Shown here one piece after another: positions 6,760 to 8,601 of a DNA stretch of 8,601 bases. Position numbers and translations under genes: made by a program. Source of the stretch: Clostridia bacterium (lineage in GTDB: Bacteria > Bacillota > Clostridia > Christensenellales > CAG-1252); NCBI GenBank assembly GCA_016296985.1, contig JAEDHM010000059.1, forward strand, positions 1 to 8,601, written 5' to 3'. Position 1 is the stretch's first letter; each line of letters starts with the position of its first letter. The notes below the pieces were generated by a model. It searched no databases. It saw nothing but the letters and a program-made list of their open reading frames with translations, and was not told where the DNA came from.

Positions 6760-6796
6760 ACTTTGCCCTAAAGATAACGCACCTAGGTTGGACTTT

Positions 6797-8601
6797 ATGT
6801 ACCTTTACAATTCACGACTACACAAAACCCCCTTCGGGGCGGTTGAGGTTGGGGAAGAAATTACCATAAAACTTTCGGTAAAAAAGCAGTTTCTCCCATC
6901 AATAATTCGACTTTACTTACGCAAAGACGCAAGCGCTGACATTTGGACTTTTAATCTTCTTGGCATAAACGGCGATATGGCCGAGTATTCTTGCACCTTC
7001 TCCGTTGAGGAGGCAGGGATATATTTTTATCGTTTTGAAGCGGTCCTAAGCGGTGGTCGGGTTGAGTTTATCGGTCGTGATAAATGGGGTAACGCCGTAA
7101 AAGGCGACAACCTTCCCGAGTGGCAACTTACCGTTTTTGAGGAAAACAGTTTTAGGCATAAGCGTAGCGGTAAGGATATAATCTATCATATCTTTATCGA
7201 CCGCTTTAACAGGTGTGGCGAAAAGGTAAAACCTCCTCGTGGCTATTTGAAAAACTGGGATGAAGACGTTACCGTGGTGGACAGCGACGGCATCTTCCGC
7301 GCCAACGACTTTTTCGGGGGAAACCTTAAGGGCGTAACCCAAAAACTGGACTATCTCAAAAGCCTAAACGTTTCGGTGGTCTTCCTCTCCCCCATTTTCG
7401 AGGCGGCATCAAACCACCGCTACGACACCGCAAACTATATGAATATCGATCCTCTCGTAGGCTGTGAAAGCGACCTTGACGAACTTGTCGCCGAGGCAGG
7501 AAAGAGAGGAATGAGAATTATGCTTGACGGCGTTTTCAATCATACGGGAAGCGACAGTTTGTATTTCAACAAGGAAAACTTCTACCCCACCCTAGGCGCT
7601 TATCAAAGCAAAAATTCTCCCTATTACGACTGGTACAGTTTCTTCGACTATCCCGAGGGCTATCAATCTTGGTGGGGTGTAAAAATTTCTCCTACCCTAA
7701 ACAAGGATAGCAAAACCTTGCGCCAATACCTTTTTGGTGAGGAAGGCGTTTTGAAAAAATGGACGGAAAAGGGCGTTGACTGGCGACTTGACGTAGCCGA
7801 CGAACTTTCTATCGACTTCCTAGACGACCTTAGGGAGAGGGTAAGAAAAACCAACGAAAATGCTATCGTTATCGGCGAGGTTTGGGAAGACGCATCCACC
7901 AAAGTAAGCTATGGCAAACTCCGTCCCTATTTCACCAAAGGGCAACTTGACGGCGTTATGAATTACGTCTTCAAGGATGCAATCTTGGCTTATATGAACG
8001 ACGGCAACAGCGACAACTTTGGGGTAAAGGTTATGGACTTGATCGAAAACTATCCCCACGATGCTATGTCATCTTCCATGACGATGCTTGGCTCTCACGA
8101 TACTATCCGTATTATCAACGAACTTTCAGGTGTCCGTGGCGGTGATTGGAATAAAATCGATCAACTCAACTACCGCTTGCCCTCCCATATCTACGACAAG
8201 GCGGTAAACAGGCTTAAAGTAGCCTCGGCAATCGAATATTTCTTGCCCGGTATCCCCTCAATCTACTACGGAGACGAGGCAGGTATGCAGGGATTTAAGG
8301 ACCCCGTAAACAGAAGAACCTACCCTTGGGGTAACGAACGCGCCGACTTGCTCGAGCATTATAAAACCCTAGGCAAAATCCGTACCACCTACTTCAATGA
8401 TGATGATAGATTCTATCACTGCAGGGGCGAATTGCTTATCCTAAAGCGCAAGGGTACTTTCCATACCTTGCTTCTAGCAAACACTACAAAAGTTCCTCAA
8501 TCCTATCAAAGCAAAACCGACCTTATCGACTTGCTTTCAGGAGAAACCTATCCTGCAGGAGCAATCCGCATCAACCCCGACTGCGCCAAAATTTTCCTCG
8601 T
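6797..8601 (+). CDS. GH13 alpha-amylase family glycosidase, neopullulanase-like (3' end outside window)
   Basis: The frame is open from the ATG at 6797 to the window edge, giving 601 codons. Residues 1 to about 125 form a beta-rich N-terminal domain ending in PEWQLTVFEE, resembling the starch-binding-like domains of neopullulanase and related enzymes. The (beta/alpha)8 barrel follows from IIYHIFIDRFNR. All GH13 regions are present: SNHRYDTANY, DGVFNH (Asp244 to His249), DWRLDVADE with nucleophile Asp332, GEVWEDA with acid/base Glu361, and LGSHDT with Asp435. There is no signal peptide, so it should act in the cytoplasm on limit dextrins or imported maltodextrins. Exact specificity (alpha-1,4 or also alpha-1,6) cannot be read from the sequence. 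The last residues (AIRINPDCAKIFL) resemble the end of the C-terminal beta domain, so probably little is missing. The start has only a weak AGG (6785-6787) upstream; an in-frame TTG at 6788 is an alternative. It follows the glgP terminator and may have its own promoter, but none is clear. Confidence 0.9.
   Translation, partial: MYLYNSRLHKTPFGAVEVGEEITIKLSVKKQFLPSIIRLYLRKDASADIWTFNLLGINGDMAEYSCTFSVEEAGIYFYRFEAVLSGGRVEFIGRDKWGNAVKGDNLPEWQLTVFEENSFRHKRSGKDIIYHIFIDRFNRCGEKVKPPRGYLKNWDEDVTVVDSDGIFRANDFFGGNLKGVTQKLDYLKSLNVSVVFLSPIFEAASNHRYDTANYMNIDPLVGCESDLDELVAEAGKRGMRIMLDGVFNHTGSDSLYFNKENFYPTLGAYQSKNSPYYDWYSFFDYPEGYQSWWGVKISPTLNKDSKTLRQYLFGEEGVLKKWTEKGVDWRLDVADELSIDFLDDLRERVRKTNENAIVIGEVWEDASTKVSYGKLRPYFTKGQLDGVMNYVFKDAILAYMNDGNSDNFGVKVMDLIENYPHDAMSSSMTMLGSHDTIRIINELSGVRGGDWNKIDQLNYRLPSHIYDKAVNRLKVASAIEYFLPGIPSIYYGDEAGMQGFKDPVNRRTYPWGNERADLLEHYKTLGKIRTTYFNDDDRFYHCRGELLILKRKGTFHTLLLANTTKVPQSYQSKTDLIDLLSGETYPAGAIRINPDCAKIFL

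Overview
This window is a glycogen metabolism cluster on the + strand, read in the order glgB (C-terminal end only), glgC, glgD, glgA, an unusual 193-bp intergenic element, glgP, a terminator, and a GH13 alpha-amylase family gene that runs off the right edge. The separate non-catalytic GlgD next to GlgC, the Bacillus-like GlgC sequence and the strong AAGGAGG-type ribosome binding sites point to a Bacillota genome, most likely an uncultured clostridial lineage. GC content looks to be in the forties per cent by eye (not counted). Codon use is even across all the genes, and I see no insertion sequence, CRISPR array, tRNA, complete rRNA gene or other sign of recent transfer.

Layout. 1-250: end of the branching enzyme, carrying a 38-residue lysine-rich tail. 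287-2605: glgC and glgD, with the glgC stop directly touching the glgD start, encoding catalytic and regulatory subunits of ADP-glucose pyrophosphorylase. 2629-4092: glycogen synthase, best started at the ATG rather than an upstream in-frame TTG. 4093-4285: the only sizeable gap before glgP; it holds nested inverted repeats that fold on paper into a long closing helix and two hairpins, and it is the most interesting part of the window. 4286-6712: glycogen phosphorylase. 6725-6759: a clear intrinsic terminator. 6797-8601: a cytoplasmic GH13 enzyme with a complete catalytic triad, nearly complete at its C-terminus.

Together GlgC/GlgD make ADP-glucose, GlgA extends the alpha-1,4 chain, GlgB adds alpha-1,6 branches, GlgP releases glucose-1-phosphate, and the GH13 enzyme probably works on the remaining dextrins. 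Synthesis genes are tightly packed; the degradation gene glgP is separated from them by the structured element, which suggests separate control of breakdown. This is inferred from position only. The pathway itself is well known; the candidate novelty is the intergenic element and, less strongly, the lysine-rich extensions on GlgB and GlgA.
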